Assembly: GCF_027942865.1 (NCBI RefSeq)
Contig: NC_134516.1
Span: 24,139,322 to 24,203,321 of the forward strand
Direction: 5' to 3'
Length of the DNA stretch: 64,000 nt
Source of the DNA: Odontesthes bonariensis
Lineage: Eukaryota > Chordata > Actinopteri > Atheriniformes > Atherinopsidae
This document shows positions 20,903 to 30,868 of this stretch, piece after piece. A model generated the notes under the pieces. It ran no database searches. It was not told the DNA's origin and was given only the letters and a program-made list of their open reading frames with translations. Numbering within the stretch: position 1 is the stretch's first letter; every line of letters starts with the position of its first letter. Position numbers and translations under genes: made by a program.

Positions 20903-21834
20903 TAGGGGTGGGCGATATGAGCAAAAAAAAATATCTCGATAATTTTTAGGATTTTCACGATAAAGATATTTTGACAATATTTTAAAAAAAAAATTAAAAC
21001 TTGCTTTAAGATCACAATAAAATGAACACAAGCATGCAAGTCTAAGCACACACGGCCGGTACAGTGAAACTGCGAATGGCTCATTAAATCAGTTATGGTT
21101 CCTTTGATCGCTCTACCGTTACTTGGATAACTGTGGCAATTCTAGAGCTAATACATGCAAACTGACCTTCGGGGATGTGTGCATTTATCATACCCAATAC
21201 CCATGCGGGTGCCTCTCGGGGTGCCGCGGCCGCTTTGGTGACTCTAGATAACCTCGAGCCGTTTCTCAAGACTACTTCTCCCTCCGGAGAGGGAGCCTGA
21301 GAAACGGCTACCACATCCAAGGAAGGCAGCAGGCGCGCAAATTACCCACTCCCGACTCGGGGAGGTAGTGACGAAAAATAACAATACAGGACTCTTTAAA
21401 TCCTTTAACGGGGATCAATTGAAGGGCAAGTCTGGTGCCAGCAGCCGCGGTAATTCCAGCTCCAATAGCGTATCTTAAAGTTGCTGCAGTTAAAAAGCTC
21501 GTAGTTGGATCTCGGGATCGAGCTGACGGTCCGCCGCGAGGCGAGCTACCGTCTGTCCCAGCCCCTGCCTCTCGGCGCCCCCTCGATGCTCTTAGCCGAG
21601 TGTCCCGCGGGGTCCGAAGCGTTTACTTTGAAAAAATTAGAGTGTTCAAAGCAGGGCGTGGCGCCGTGGTAAGGGCAGAGGACCACTGGCGCCGCACTTT
21701 ATTGATTTTTGGCGATTGAAAAAAAAAAAAAAAAAAAAATATATATATATCCTATATCTCGATATTGCAAAATTACTCATCGTCAAAACAACATTCACGA
21801 TAATTTCGCAAACAATACATATCGCCCACCCCTA
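20903..21834. mobile_element. hAT-like non-autonomous element carrying an 18S rRNA fragment
   Basis: Inverted ends TAGGGGTGGGCGATAT (left) and ATATCGCCCACCCCTA (right) border the unit. The 8-bp flanks CCTGTGAG and TCTCTGAG agree at six of eight positions, as expected for an aged hAT duplication. The insertion splits a LINE. The interior has AT-rich sub-terminal sequence, then about 620 bases of 18S rRNA, 63 unassigned bases, a run of about 20 A, and the right sub-terminal part. Confidence 0.75.
21033..21655 (+). pseudogene. 18S rRNA fragment (rRNA pseudogene) inside the hAT element
   Basis: The sequence follows the 5' third of vertebrate 18S rRNA, from the block CACGGCCGGTACAGTGAAAC through GTGCCAGCAGCCGCGGTAAT to GTGTTCAAAGCAGG. 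Compared with a normal 18S it lacks roughly 100 bases after ATAACCTCGAGCCG and about 30 bases after ACAGGACTCTTT. It is not a functional rRNA. The long A run 63 bases downstream would fit reverse transcription of an rRNA followed by insertion, but that is inference. Confidence 0.9.
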
Positions 21835-22030
21835 TCTCTGAGCTTGCGCTTTGCCTTCGGGACCCTCAGAAACAACTGGTCAGCTGACCTGAGGGAACGG
21901 GAGGGTGTGTAAGAATGTAACAGCTCAGACAGCTCAGTCCGGTCTCTTGCTTTATCAGCCTCTCTCTTTCTCTTCCTTGCTTCATCAGTCAATGTCTTCT
22001 TCTGTTTCTTCGGTGCCTCTGCCATGATGA
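21835..22030 (-). mobile_element. Upstream part of the split LINE, joined to a short basic frame
   Basis: The minus strand from 22025 opens with MAEAPKKQKKTLTDEARKRK, a basic stretch that looks like another element's first exon. It then passes near 21935 into LINE sequence (YTPSRSLRSADQLFL). The join appears to be a LINE 5' truncation point next to the dispersed repeat that follows. Confidence 0.45.
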
Positions 22031-22039
22031 TCGTACTGA

Positions 22040-22300
22040 CAATGTTGCGCTAGCTTAGCCTTATACCTGGGAGCGTGAGAGGGGTCTATTTGTTTTTGCG
22101 GTAGGTGTGCCAGAAAGCAAGTCGAAGTACTTCCGCTCAGCTCCCGGGCCGGTCCAGCAAAGTTACATAGCGCAGTTATTCCAACTCAAACCCCCGAAGG
22201 GCATAGGAGACAGGCCAATCGTAATATTAAAACTCATTTTAGCTGCACAATTTTTTTCAAGCTGTCATTTTAAGGTAGAAATGTTACATAGTATTGCTTT
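22040..22300 (+). repeat. Dispersed repeat, copy 1 (second copy inverted at 44300-44480)
   Basis: GGGAGCGTGAGAGGGGTCTA through AGCAAGTCGAAGTACTTCCG to GGCATAGGAGACAGGCCAAT recurs on the minus strand at 44300-44480 with few changes. The sequence looks like an interspersed mobile element, but its class is not recognised. Confidence 0.65.
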
Positions 22301-23316
22301 AAGGTGAAGTCCTCTGTGCCAGCCAGTTCCGTCACCTGGGCAACAAGAAGACCCCCTCCGGTGTAGAAGAGTGACCTGTCCAGGCAACTTGAAAGTCCAC
22401 GAAAGTCACCCACAACTAAGGAAGGCCTTGAGACGCGGAACCGAGAGAAACCCACTTGGACCCCGCTGGCTATTACCTGGTGTGATCCGAGCTGACTAAC
22501 AGGCCTGAAGTGTCAACCACGTTGTGGTGTTCCAACACACAGGAATATGGTTTTATTATTGGTGATACTTTTATTTTGGTACTGGTAAATAATGAGTTCC
22601 TATTGGCTGTTCCCTGTGGTACAAAAGGTACTGCGCCACCAGGCGCCTCTCTCTCTTGCACCTGCCATGTTAGGTAGAGCACAAATGTACAGTGGCTATG
22701 GTTATCAGTAAACCAGATATAGTGTTATCTTGCATATCTGCCTTTGTGTCATTCCAGTTGTCTGCTTAAGCAATTACTACTAGTGTGCAATACACTACAC
22801 ACGAACATACAAATGATGAATGACTCCAAGATGTTAGCCTTTAACTGCAAATAGTAAACAAACCTAGACTATTTGAGTAATTCCGGTATCTCTCCATTCC
22901 CCATAGTTATAATTCACTAAGTGTTTCCTATATAATCACCCATATTCAATGCATATCTCCTGTTTGTTTTAAGGTTCATATCTTTGGTCATATCGTTTCA
23001 ATAAATAGTTCATATATATACTGTATATATATATATATATATATATAATTAACAGATTGTGTTGTATGTTTTTTTTACGTAGTGTCGGTCAAACCAAACG
23101 AGAAATCACGAGGTAGCATTATGAGACTGATATATTAATTTCAACATACCAGAATCATAAGATTCTGTCTTTTTCCTTCTTTGAAGGTGGTGCCCATACA
23201 TACGAGGTTAAGTAAGGCTTATTTAGACAGTGAGAACTTCTTGTAAGTCCTTATATTTTATCAAGTTACGCTACATCATATTAATCTGAACAAACAACTA
23301 AAACATGGTGTCTGAC
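22301..23316. other. NLR intron sequence, no gene seen
   Basis: Mostly AT-rich intronic sequence. A TA microsatellite lies at about 23016-23047. No domain-bearing frame is recognised. Confidence 0.6.
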
Positions 23317-23490
23317 CTCAGAGTCTTCAGTCCACAGCGTGGACTCTGCAGAAAGCTACACAGCTCCTTCACCGTAGAGTTGGAGAAGTAGTTGTAACTC
23401 AGGTCCAGTTCTGTCAGATGGGAGGGGTTGGACTTCAGAGCAGAGCACAGAGAAGCACAGCTGATCTCTGACAAACTGCAGCTCCTCAAT
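23317..23490 (-). CDS. NLR gene, LRR exon
   Basis: A 174-bp exon with the same acceptor (TTTATTCAG) and phase as its siblings. It encodes [31 protein letters not shown] and GLKTLR. About 90 bases of upstream intron are nearly identical to those next to the exons at 20186 and 25854, so exon and intron flank were duplicated together. Confidence 0.88.
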
Positions 23491-23579
23491 CTGAATAAAG
23501 AATAAAACATGTGAGCTGAAGCCAACAGGATGCAGGTTAAAACAGTCAAACAGAACAAGTGAAAAAGAGCTCTCAACTC

Positions 23580-24648
23580 AAAATTTTCAGATTTTATTGT
23601 CCACCCTCGAATCTTTTTCCACTTCCTGACTTTTGTTGCTTCTCTGGGTTGAAAGCCAAGACGTCAGCTGACTGGGGTGCTAAATCCTGACTGACAGAAT
23701 AACAGAGAAGGCTTGAGGAACCCTCCCCATCATGCTGCCTTCAGGAAATGTTGGAACTGCAAACATGTATTAGACACCTCCTACACACTATATTTCCATA
23801 AGTGGTGGTGACTTTATGGCCTTTTGTGCGGGCAGCGTAACACTCTGGTTCACAGTGTTCATCCTTGTGTTAGACCTTGCAATTAAAAACACTTCAATTT
23901 CTCCACTCTCTTACCTTAGTTACATTAGTTAATCTAATTTGGTTTGGTATTCAGACAGTCCTTCTTTCTCTTCAGGTGAAATGTTTTCAGGGGATACAGA
24001 AGACAGTGCAGATATCATAGAAAACACCTTTTTTTCCTCAGATTGTTTTTTCTTAGCCAGATTACTGCAAGAGTTCCCACATTCTGCCATATTTCTCTTC
24101 AGCCTGAACCTCATTCCAAAAGATTTGTAACAGTTCTTTGACCCCAAGTCTGACAGTTTTATGGGATAAAATAGAGCTATTATGTTTCCAGTATGAGATA
24201 TGTTAGCATTTAGAGGAGGGGGTCGAAGAAATGTGGATTTGAATGACTTTGTGTATCTAAGGACTAGAAATTATTTCAACACTCAAACTGTCTTTAAGAG
24301 TATTTGAGATTAGCCAAAAGTCTATGATCTGACACCTAACACATGGGTACTTTTCTCTCCAGATGTCTACTAAGTCAAATTTCTGCATATGTATTTTTAA
24401 GTTTGCATTAACACTAGGTTGCACTCCTGCTGGCCATCTGTTTGGTCCTTTGTTTGAGGTTTACTCTGCTGTTTTAGTTTTCAGTCCTCTGTTAGGGCGT
24501 TTTCACACCAGAACTGTTTGCTTCACTTTAAACAGAGCAGAGTTGGTTTCCGCTTTGTTTGGGCAGGTGTGAAAGCTCATCCGAACTTTGGTGTCGACCA
24601 AACGAGCAAACTCTGGTCCACCTGAAAACGTGGGTTTTGATTTGCTTG
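23580..24648. other. NLR intron sequence, no gene seen
   Basis: No recognisable coding domain. From about 24490 a GGGCGTTTTCACACCAG stretch resembles the end of an interspersed element, itself interrupted by the hAT MITE at 24649. Confidence 0.5.
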
Positions 24649-25494
24649 TAGTGTTGCACCGATACCGATACCAGTATCGGGCAGGGCCCTGATCGGCACT
24701 AAAATGGTGGTATCGGTATCGGCGAGTACCAACAAATAGGGCAGCGATACCATTTCCGATACTTGTATGACACTTGAACGTCTCCCGACACTCGCTACAC
24801 TGTGTTGTGATCACTGTGCAGCTATCGCTATTGGCCTGCTCCAGACCAATGAGAGCAGGCCAATAGCCGCTCTTAACCAACGCCGGGGCAGCTTTTTCTA
24901 TGTGTGAGGAGCAAGACGTCTGGCGACACGGCACTCTGTCAGCTGGGGAGGGTGTCGTTCGCAGTCATCTAGAGCTGCCGGCGACGAAGACAGCTAGCCA
25001 GGGGGAGTTTGCAGCGCTAGTGTGAGGAGGGGAGGCTGGGTGCCTCCTGTAGTCAAAACTGGGTCCACGATAGAGAGTGCTGGGCCGCCATCGTTCCTGA
25101 GTGCCTAGTGAAGCTAGCCTGACTTGTAGTGGGTTTTCATTCCGTGCTGTGTTTAACGCGTGCCTTAAAGCTAGTGAAGCTAGCCTGACTTGTAGTGGGT
25201 TTTCATTCCGTGTGCTGTGTTAAGGGTTAGCCTGTTGTGTGTGTCGCGACCAAGGAAGCCTGCGTTCCCAATCCTTCTCTCTCTCCATCCAAGTAGTATG
25301 CAGCTCTTCATATATATATATATATATACCGATACCACTCTGTTTGAAAAAAAAAAAATATATATAATTTTAATTATATTTAATTAATTATAATTTTTTT
25401 TTTTTAAAACAGAGTGGTATCGGTATGGTATCGGCCGATACTGCACAGCCAGGTATCGGTATCGGGGCCAAAAAATGGTATCGGTGCAACACTA
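24649..25494. mobile_element. hAT-type MITE
   Basis: The left end TAGTGTTGCACCGATACC matches the inverted right end GGTATCGGTGCAACACTA. The 8-bp flanks TTTGCTTG and TTTGAGTG agree at six of eight positions. No transposase frame is present. Inside, a stretch starting GTGAAGCTAGCCTGACTTGT is repeated in tandem (about 25110 and 25172), and a TA run lies near 25312. Confidence 0.85.
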
Positions 25495-25853
25495 TTTGAG
25501 TGAAACCTGGTGCGGTTTGTTCAAAGTGGGAAAATGCAAACAGACTATCCACTGAACCAAAGAGAGGAAGTGACGTACCGCTCTTGGCATCCTCAGCACA
25601 ATGTATTTTTGCTGCTTCAAACTGTTGTTATTGTTTCAGCAAGAAATATTCACCAACTCCGGACCTCTAGAAGCATCAGCCAGTGATTCTAGATTTGTTT
25701 CTCTCTGACAGATTCACTGTGTTTTCTCATTATTTAATGAATCATCATTTCATCAACTAAACCACTGAAGAAGAAAACAGACTTTACCATGAAGACCAGC
25801 ACAACTTTCACATCATATTAATCTGAACAAACAACTAAAACATGGTGTCTGAC

Positions 25854-26027
25854 CTCAGAGTCTTCAGTCCACAGTGAGGACTCTGCAGAAAGCTGCGCAG
25901 CTCCTTCTCTGCAGAGTCTCTGATGGTGTTCCCGCTCAGGTCCAGTTCTGTCAGATGGGAGGGGTTGGACTTCAGAGCAGAGACCACAGAAGCACAGCTG
26001 ATCTCTGACAAACTGCAGTTCCTCAAT
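25854..26027 (-). CDS. NLR gene, LRR exon
   Basis: A 174-bp exon encoding [31 protein letters not shown] and GLKTLR. Acceptor, donor (GTCAGA) and phase are as in the other LRR exons. It is the closest relative of the exon at 23317, both in sequence and in intron flank. Confidence 0.88.
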
Positions 26028-26592
26028 CTGAATAAAGAATAAAACATGTGAGCTGAAGCCAACAGGACGCAGGTTAAAACAGAACAAGTGAAAAAGAGCT
26101 CTCATTAATATAATGACAACATGCTGCTGCTTCAATAAAGACGGAGTGACTTCAGCTCTTAAACTCTGCCAGCTCCACCAGTGGCTCCATCCATGTGGAC
26201 ACACTCAGTAAAGACTGAGGACACATTCAGAGGTGGTCCAGGACACTTTTGTCCACCTTTGCAACATTTGTTAAGCAGTCTGAATAGAATGAGTCCCGGA
26301 TCACATTGAAGGACGAACTATTGACATGGCACAAGGATGAGATCTTTCCATGAGTCGAATGAAAGAAACATTTCAGATGGCCCATTTTTAATTCTGATCT
26401 AAAGGGTTTTGTGTTCTTTTACGAATTAAGATAAAAGGTTTTTACCGGGATTATGTTACAACATTTTTTTTCCATCTGTGAAACAGAAATTGCAGGTGAA
26501 AATTGTACGTGACGTGTGGAAAGACATCATTTTAACATCAGGAAATCATTTGAACTAAAACAGAAGAACTAAAAGAGCTGCAGTGAACTGAC

Positions 26593-26766
26593 CTCAGAGT
26601 CTCCAGTCTGCAGTTTGGACTTTTCAGTCCAGCAGACCGATGTTTCACTTTTGAATCCGTCAAGTTGTTCCCACTCATGTCCAGTTCTGTCAGATGGGAG
26701 GAGTTGGACTTTAAAGCAGAGGCCATAACTTCACAGTCAGTCTCTGAGAGTTCACAACCAGCAAGT
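26593..26766 (-). CDS. NLR gene, LRR exon (first after NACHT)
   Basis: A 174-bp exon encoding LAGCELSETDCEVMASAL, HLTELDMSGNNL and RLETLR. Its upstream intron differs from the other three, so it is the older unit. The start LAGCELS is typical of the first LRR after the NACHT exon in fish NLRs. The phase fits the end of the NACHT exon at 30869. Confidence 0.87.
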
Positions 26767-27632
26767 CTGTGATGAGAGAGAATGGGAAGTCAGTTCTAAT
26801 AAAAATCAGACAATCTGCACTATAAACACTAACTGAACTCTATATTCTGACTAAATACAGTGATGTGAATGTAATGTCCGCTCATGAACATCTGTGATTA
26901 ATTTAATCTTCCTGTATTTGACATAACACAATTAATCTCTTCAGTCAGTTAGACATGAGCATGTTTAAACAGGTTAAATCCTAATTAAATTCACTGATAA
27001 GAGAAAAACGTGATGTTACATTTCAATTTTAAAAATGTTGAAGGCATTCAGTTTGACCTGACTAGAATTTTTTTTTTACATTTTTCATTTGAGAGTCTTT
27101 TGAAAAGTTCAGCTGAGTGAACATTTACAGTGAACAGTCTGAAGGATGATCTCTTTGCTAATCACTACTTTCAGGTATGACTGTTCACACCCAAACACAG
27201 GATCTATTCATGATATCTCATTGATCCAAAGCATTTATGATACAATAACAAACCATCCAAAATAGTTTTCCCACAGAATTCTGTTGCATAATTCTCAGTG
27301 AGCTGGGAGTTATAGCCAATATTTTAACTATTCTCTTCTGTAAGTTATGTCTACATGTTAACATTCTTCACATAATGATTTCAAAATCTGGTCAGATAGC
27401 TTCTGATTGTGCCTCCAAATCTCAGCAGACATTGGATATTTCACCTGGGTGTAAAATCTGCACCACAACTAACAGCATAATTACAACAATTAAAATTATT
27501 AATCTGCGTGAATCAGATTATACTTCTGATTACTTCTGTTTGTTTTCCATGTTCATCTTTCAGATAACAGCACTCAGGGAGAGGATCAGGTGAGCAGGTG
27601 GAAAGAAAGAAGGCGATGATGCTGAGGCAGTG
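26767..27632. other. NLR intron sequence, no gene seen
   Basis: AT-rich sequence without a recognisable domain or repeat end. Confidence 0.5.
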
Positions 27633-29157
27633 TTACACCAAATTCTGCGACCACAGGGGGCGACAGCGTACATTCCTCTGTATGTACGCCTTGAGGACCA
27701 GCGAGAAGAAGAGTATTTACGTAAACTGCGTAGCACTAATAGAAATTATAAACTTCACCATCGCATTGAATTGCTGTTGTTTAAATATGTAAACCCAAAA
27801 TAGCCGTTTAATAAATCGGTAAATGATTAAAGCTGCAGTCTGCAGGATTTGTTGTTGTCATACGTAAAGTCCTACTTTTTGGCATTTTAAGAGTTTACAT
27901 GATCTATCAGAACGCTTGAAGTTGAAAACGGTGACCTCCGTAGTCGCAAAATGCAAGAAATGCTTATTTTTTAACCGAAAAATAAAAAGTTATTCAACTT
28001 CCTGTCCCGCCCCATCAAAACACATGAGAACTCGTGCACGTCTACGTGCACGCCAGATGCGCTTACACGACTCCTCATTCATCAACTCACCTGTGATTTG
28101 CGATCATGGAAGACACAGTAAGTAGACTAGCCCGTAATGAAGTTCAATAGTCCAGATAAATAAGCGTGGGGACGAGCCTACCTTGTATCGCACGTGCACA
28201 ATCGGTGATTGACAGGCAGCAGAGCCCAGCTCGTAACCTGATTGGTTACCTTTTACCGGTCCGGTCTGCAATTTTGTAAACAAACCTGCTGGCTTTGGAG
28301 GGACCTAGCGGGACAAATAGGGGACCTAGAGAACTCTTTTTTTTTTTGTATTGGGGTATTTAATGTACTACTTTCAGAATCCCCGGACAGTTCCAGGCAT
28401 TATGCTTGAAAAAGAGTTGCAGACTGCAGCTTTAATAAATGTTTCCAAGTGCTTTGTTGGGAGGGAGATGGGGTTCAAAACAGCTTCTGCCACCACTTCA
28501 TTACAGTCAGCTCTTATTTAAAATAATATGTGACCCCCAAATAGCCAGTATCACAGAGGTCACAGAATATGATACCCATCATAATCTGTGACCTTACTGT
28601 AATTTCCCCTAAATAATATCACAGCTCAATACAACTATTTTTCAGAGTTCTGCCAGCTCCTCACTACAATCTGGAGGCATTTCACATAACATGGGACCCT
28701 CTATTAGCCCCTATCACAGAGGTCACACAATATGATACCCATCATAATCATAAAAATAAGAAATTAAGGTTACAAATTCTGACAGGTTTATGATGGGTAT
28801 CATATTGTGTGACCTCTGTGATACTGGCTATTTGGGGGTCACATATTATTTTAAATAAGAGCTGACTGTAATGAAGTGGTGGCAGAAGCTGTTTTGAACC
28901 CCATCTCCCTCCCAACAAAGCACTTGGAAACATTTATTAATCATTTACCGATTTATTAAACGGCTATTTTGGGTTTACATATTTAAACAACAGCAATTCA
29001 ATGCGATGGTGAAGTTTACAATTTCTATTAGTGCTACGCAGTTTACGTAAATACTCTTCTTCTCGCTGGTCCTCAAGGCGTACATACAGAGGAATGTACG
29101 CTGTCGCCCCCTGTGGTCGCAGAATATGATGGGTCGCAGAATTTGGTGTAACACCAG
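27633..29157. mobile_element. Palindromic long-inverted-repeat element interrupted by a MITE
   Basis: The left arm starts TGTTACACCAAATTCTGCGA and the right arm ends with its complement. The arms, about 345 bp after removing the insertion, stay nearly identical inward to a GATACCCATCATAA block. The right arm has about 17 extra bases (a CTGCGAC duplication) near its outer end. The unpaired centre is about 200 bases. This resembles a fold-back DNA element; no transposase or clear target duplication is seen. Confidence 0.75.
27831..28431. mobile_element. piggyBac-like MITE with TTAA duplication
   Basis: Inverted ends AGCTGCAGTCTGCA and TGCAGACTGCAGCT lie directly inside TTAA at 27827-27830 and 28432-28435. 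The other palindrome arm reads straight through the same position with a single TTAA, so the empty site is present in the same window. The 601 bp contain no transposase. Confidence 0.88.
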
Positions 29158-29204
29158 CTTCTCTTTCACCCACATTAGTAGATTCCAGAAGAGTTCACTG
29201 AACT

Positions 29205-29337
29205 AGCCCTGCGATGGACTGGCGGCCTGTCCAGGGTGTACCCTGCCTCTCGCCAGATCACCGCTGGAATAGGCTCCAGCCCCCCCGTGACCCGACCGAC
29301 GGATTCAGCGGGTATAGAAAATGGATGGATGGATGGA
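29205..29337 (+). mobile_element. LINE/SINE 3' tail with ATGG repeats
   Basis: CCTGCGATGGACTGGCGGCC through GAATAGGCTCCAGCCCCCC to AAAATGGATGGATGGATGGA is a widespread fish retroposon 3' end. Only the tail is present. Confidence 0.75.
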
Positions 29338-29893
29338 GTTCACTGAACTATTCAGCTAATTGAAATGTTGCAAATTATATGAACTGATGGCGACCATAGT
29401 TCATTTTATATAAACTTAAAAAGCCAACATTTTTACCTTAGCAGAGAGAATCTCCTACCCTATCTAATACTGAGCTTAACAAGAGAACTTCAAGTAACAT
29501 GCTGTATTTTACATTTAATACACCTAATAAACATTTGTGCGAAAAAAAAGAAGTGATTTGGGTAATGGGGGTCCAGTAGAATTTCATGTTGACCAACTTC
29601 CCTATATTGAATCATATGGTGGACTTTTTAACTCACTGCTTCTGCGCTTTGTCTCAATTTTTGTTCAATAAATGATGACAGAGCGTAATATGCCATGTGT
29701 TCTTCAACCAAGTTGTATTTACCTCATTATTAGACCGAGTAGCAACTGTTGTAGTAGCAACAGTTAGCAGACAGTCACTCTTCCTCCTGAGCTGCAGTTA
29801 GCAATACAGAGTTGCTGCTTCATTCTCCTTTCTGCTGACCTGTATGTTGCTTTCTGTTCGCTCATCACTTTTGTAAAACTCTTCACATACATG
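29338..29893. other. NLR intron sequence, no gene seen
   Basis: No recognisable coding or repeat structure. Confidence 0.5.
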
Positions 29894-30549
29894 TGTCATG
29901 GTCTCTCCCCTGGCTCCTGGTAACAAGCACTTAGTGCTTTCAATTAACTCTCACTCTGCTCTGCTTAATTGCTACACCTGTATTCACTCTGCCTCCTCAT
30001 TGGCCAGCCAGCTGCACTGCATTCACTCTGCCGTTAACCTCTGTATATTAAGCTCTGGTTTTCAGTTCCACTCTTTCAGACCGTCTGCGAACACACTCCT
30101 GACTCCTGTTGACAAACCCGGACCTGCTCTGAAACCCTGCCTGATCTCCAGTCCTTGAATACCCGACCTGCCTTCTGCCTGAAATCCTCTCTGATCTCCT
30201 GCCCCGGTAATGTTGACCTGCCTTCCGCCTACCTACCACGATTCCTGCATTGCCCTCGACTGTACTGCCGCTTTGGTCATCTTTCCTGTTGTGTGTGTGT
30301 GTGTGTGTTCCCCCCCAGGACTCCCAGCCCCGTGGTGAGTGAGCTCCGACCTACCACCACCACCTACACGAGACGCCGCTCAACCACTGGGACACACACA
30401 CACAGGCACCTGGACCATAGCACAGTGGTTAGCACACCAGCCTGCCAAGCCAGCGACCCGGGTTCGATACCCCAACTCCCTTTCCCCTGAAACCTAAATA
30501 AACTGTGTAACGTGACGCATTTGTGGTCCTCCTCTGTCTGGTCCTGACA
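29894..30549 (+). repeat. Solo LTR with 5-bp target duplication
   Basis: The unit begins TGTCATGGTCTC and ends GGTCCTGACA and is flanked on both sides by ACATG (29889-29893 and 30550-30554). A TATA-like GTATATTAAG lies near 30045 and an AAATAAA signal near 30496. No internal region or partner LTR is present, so recombination between two LTRs removed the body. A GT run (30290-30308) and a tRNA-like stretch (30408-30478) lie inside. Confidence 0.85.
30408..30478 (+). repeat. tRNA-like (SINE-type) sequence within the solo LTR
   Basis: TAGCACAGTGGTTAGCAC resembles a pol III A box and GGGTTCGATAC (30460-30470) a B box, about 30 bases apart. The cloverleaf cannot be folded well, so this is a tRNA-derived repeat rather than a tRNA gene. 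Confidence 0.5.
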
Positions 30550-30868
30550 ACATGCAGTAATGATATTAACACAACAAGGAGCCTCTTCTGCTTCTCAGTG
30601 TGCTGGAAAGTAAACACAGCCTTTGCACAGCCAAATATTTGCAGCGTGTCCTGTGCGCTCTACACAGTTATCTCCCACAACCCCTCCCTCACATTTCCAC
30701 AGAGCACATCTCCAACAATAACTCTGCTGCTGTGAAGCACATAGGACCAGATGAAACTGTCTGCAGATTCTCCAGAACATCTCTGGTGTTCATGTGTAGA
30801 AACAGTTTTTAGGGAACTAAACCACTAATCTACACAGACTCATGAAGTCAATGAACACATCAACTCAC

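Noticed and set aside
21033..21655. Functional ribosomal RNA gene
   Set aside because: Only the 5' third is present, with internal deletions, inside transposon ends.
30408..30478. Functional tRNA gene
   Set aside because: A- and B-box-like words exist, but acceptor and anticodon stems do not pair; it lies inside a solo LTR.
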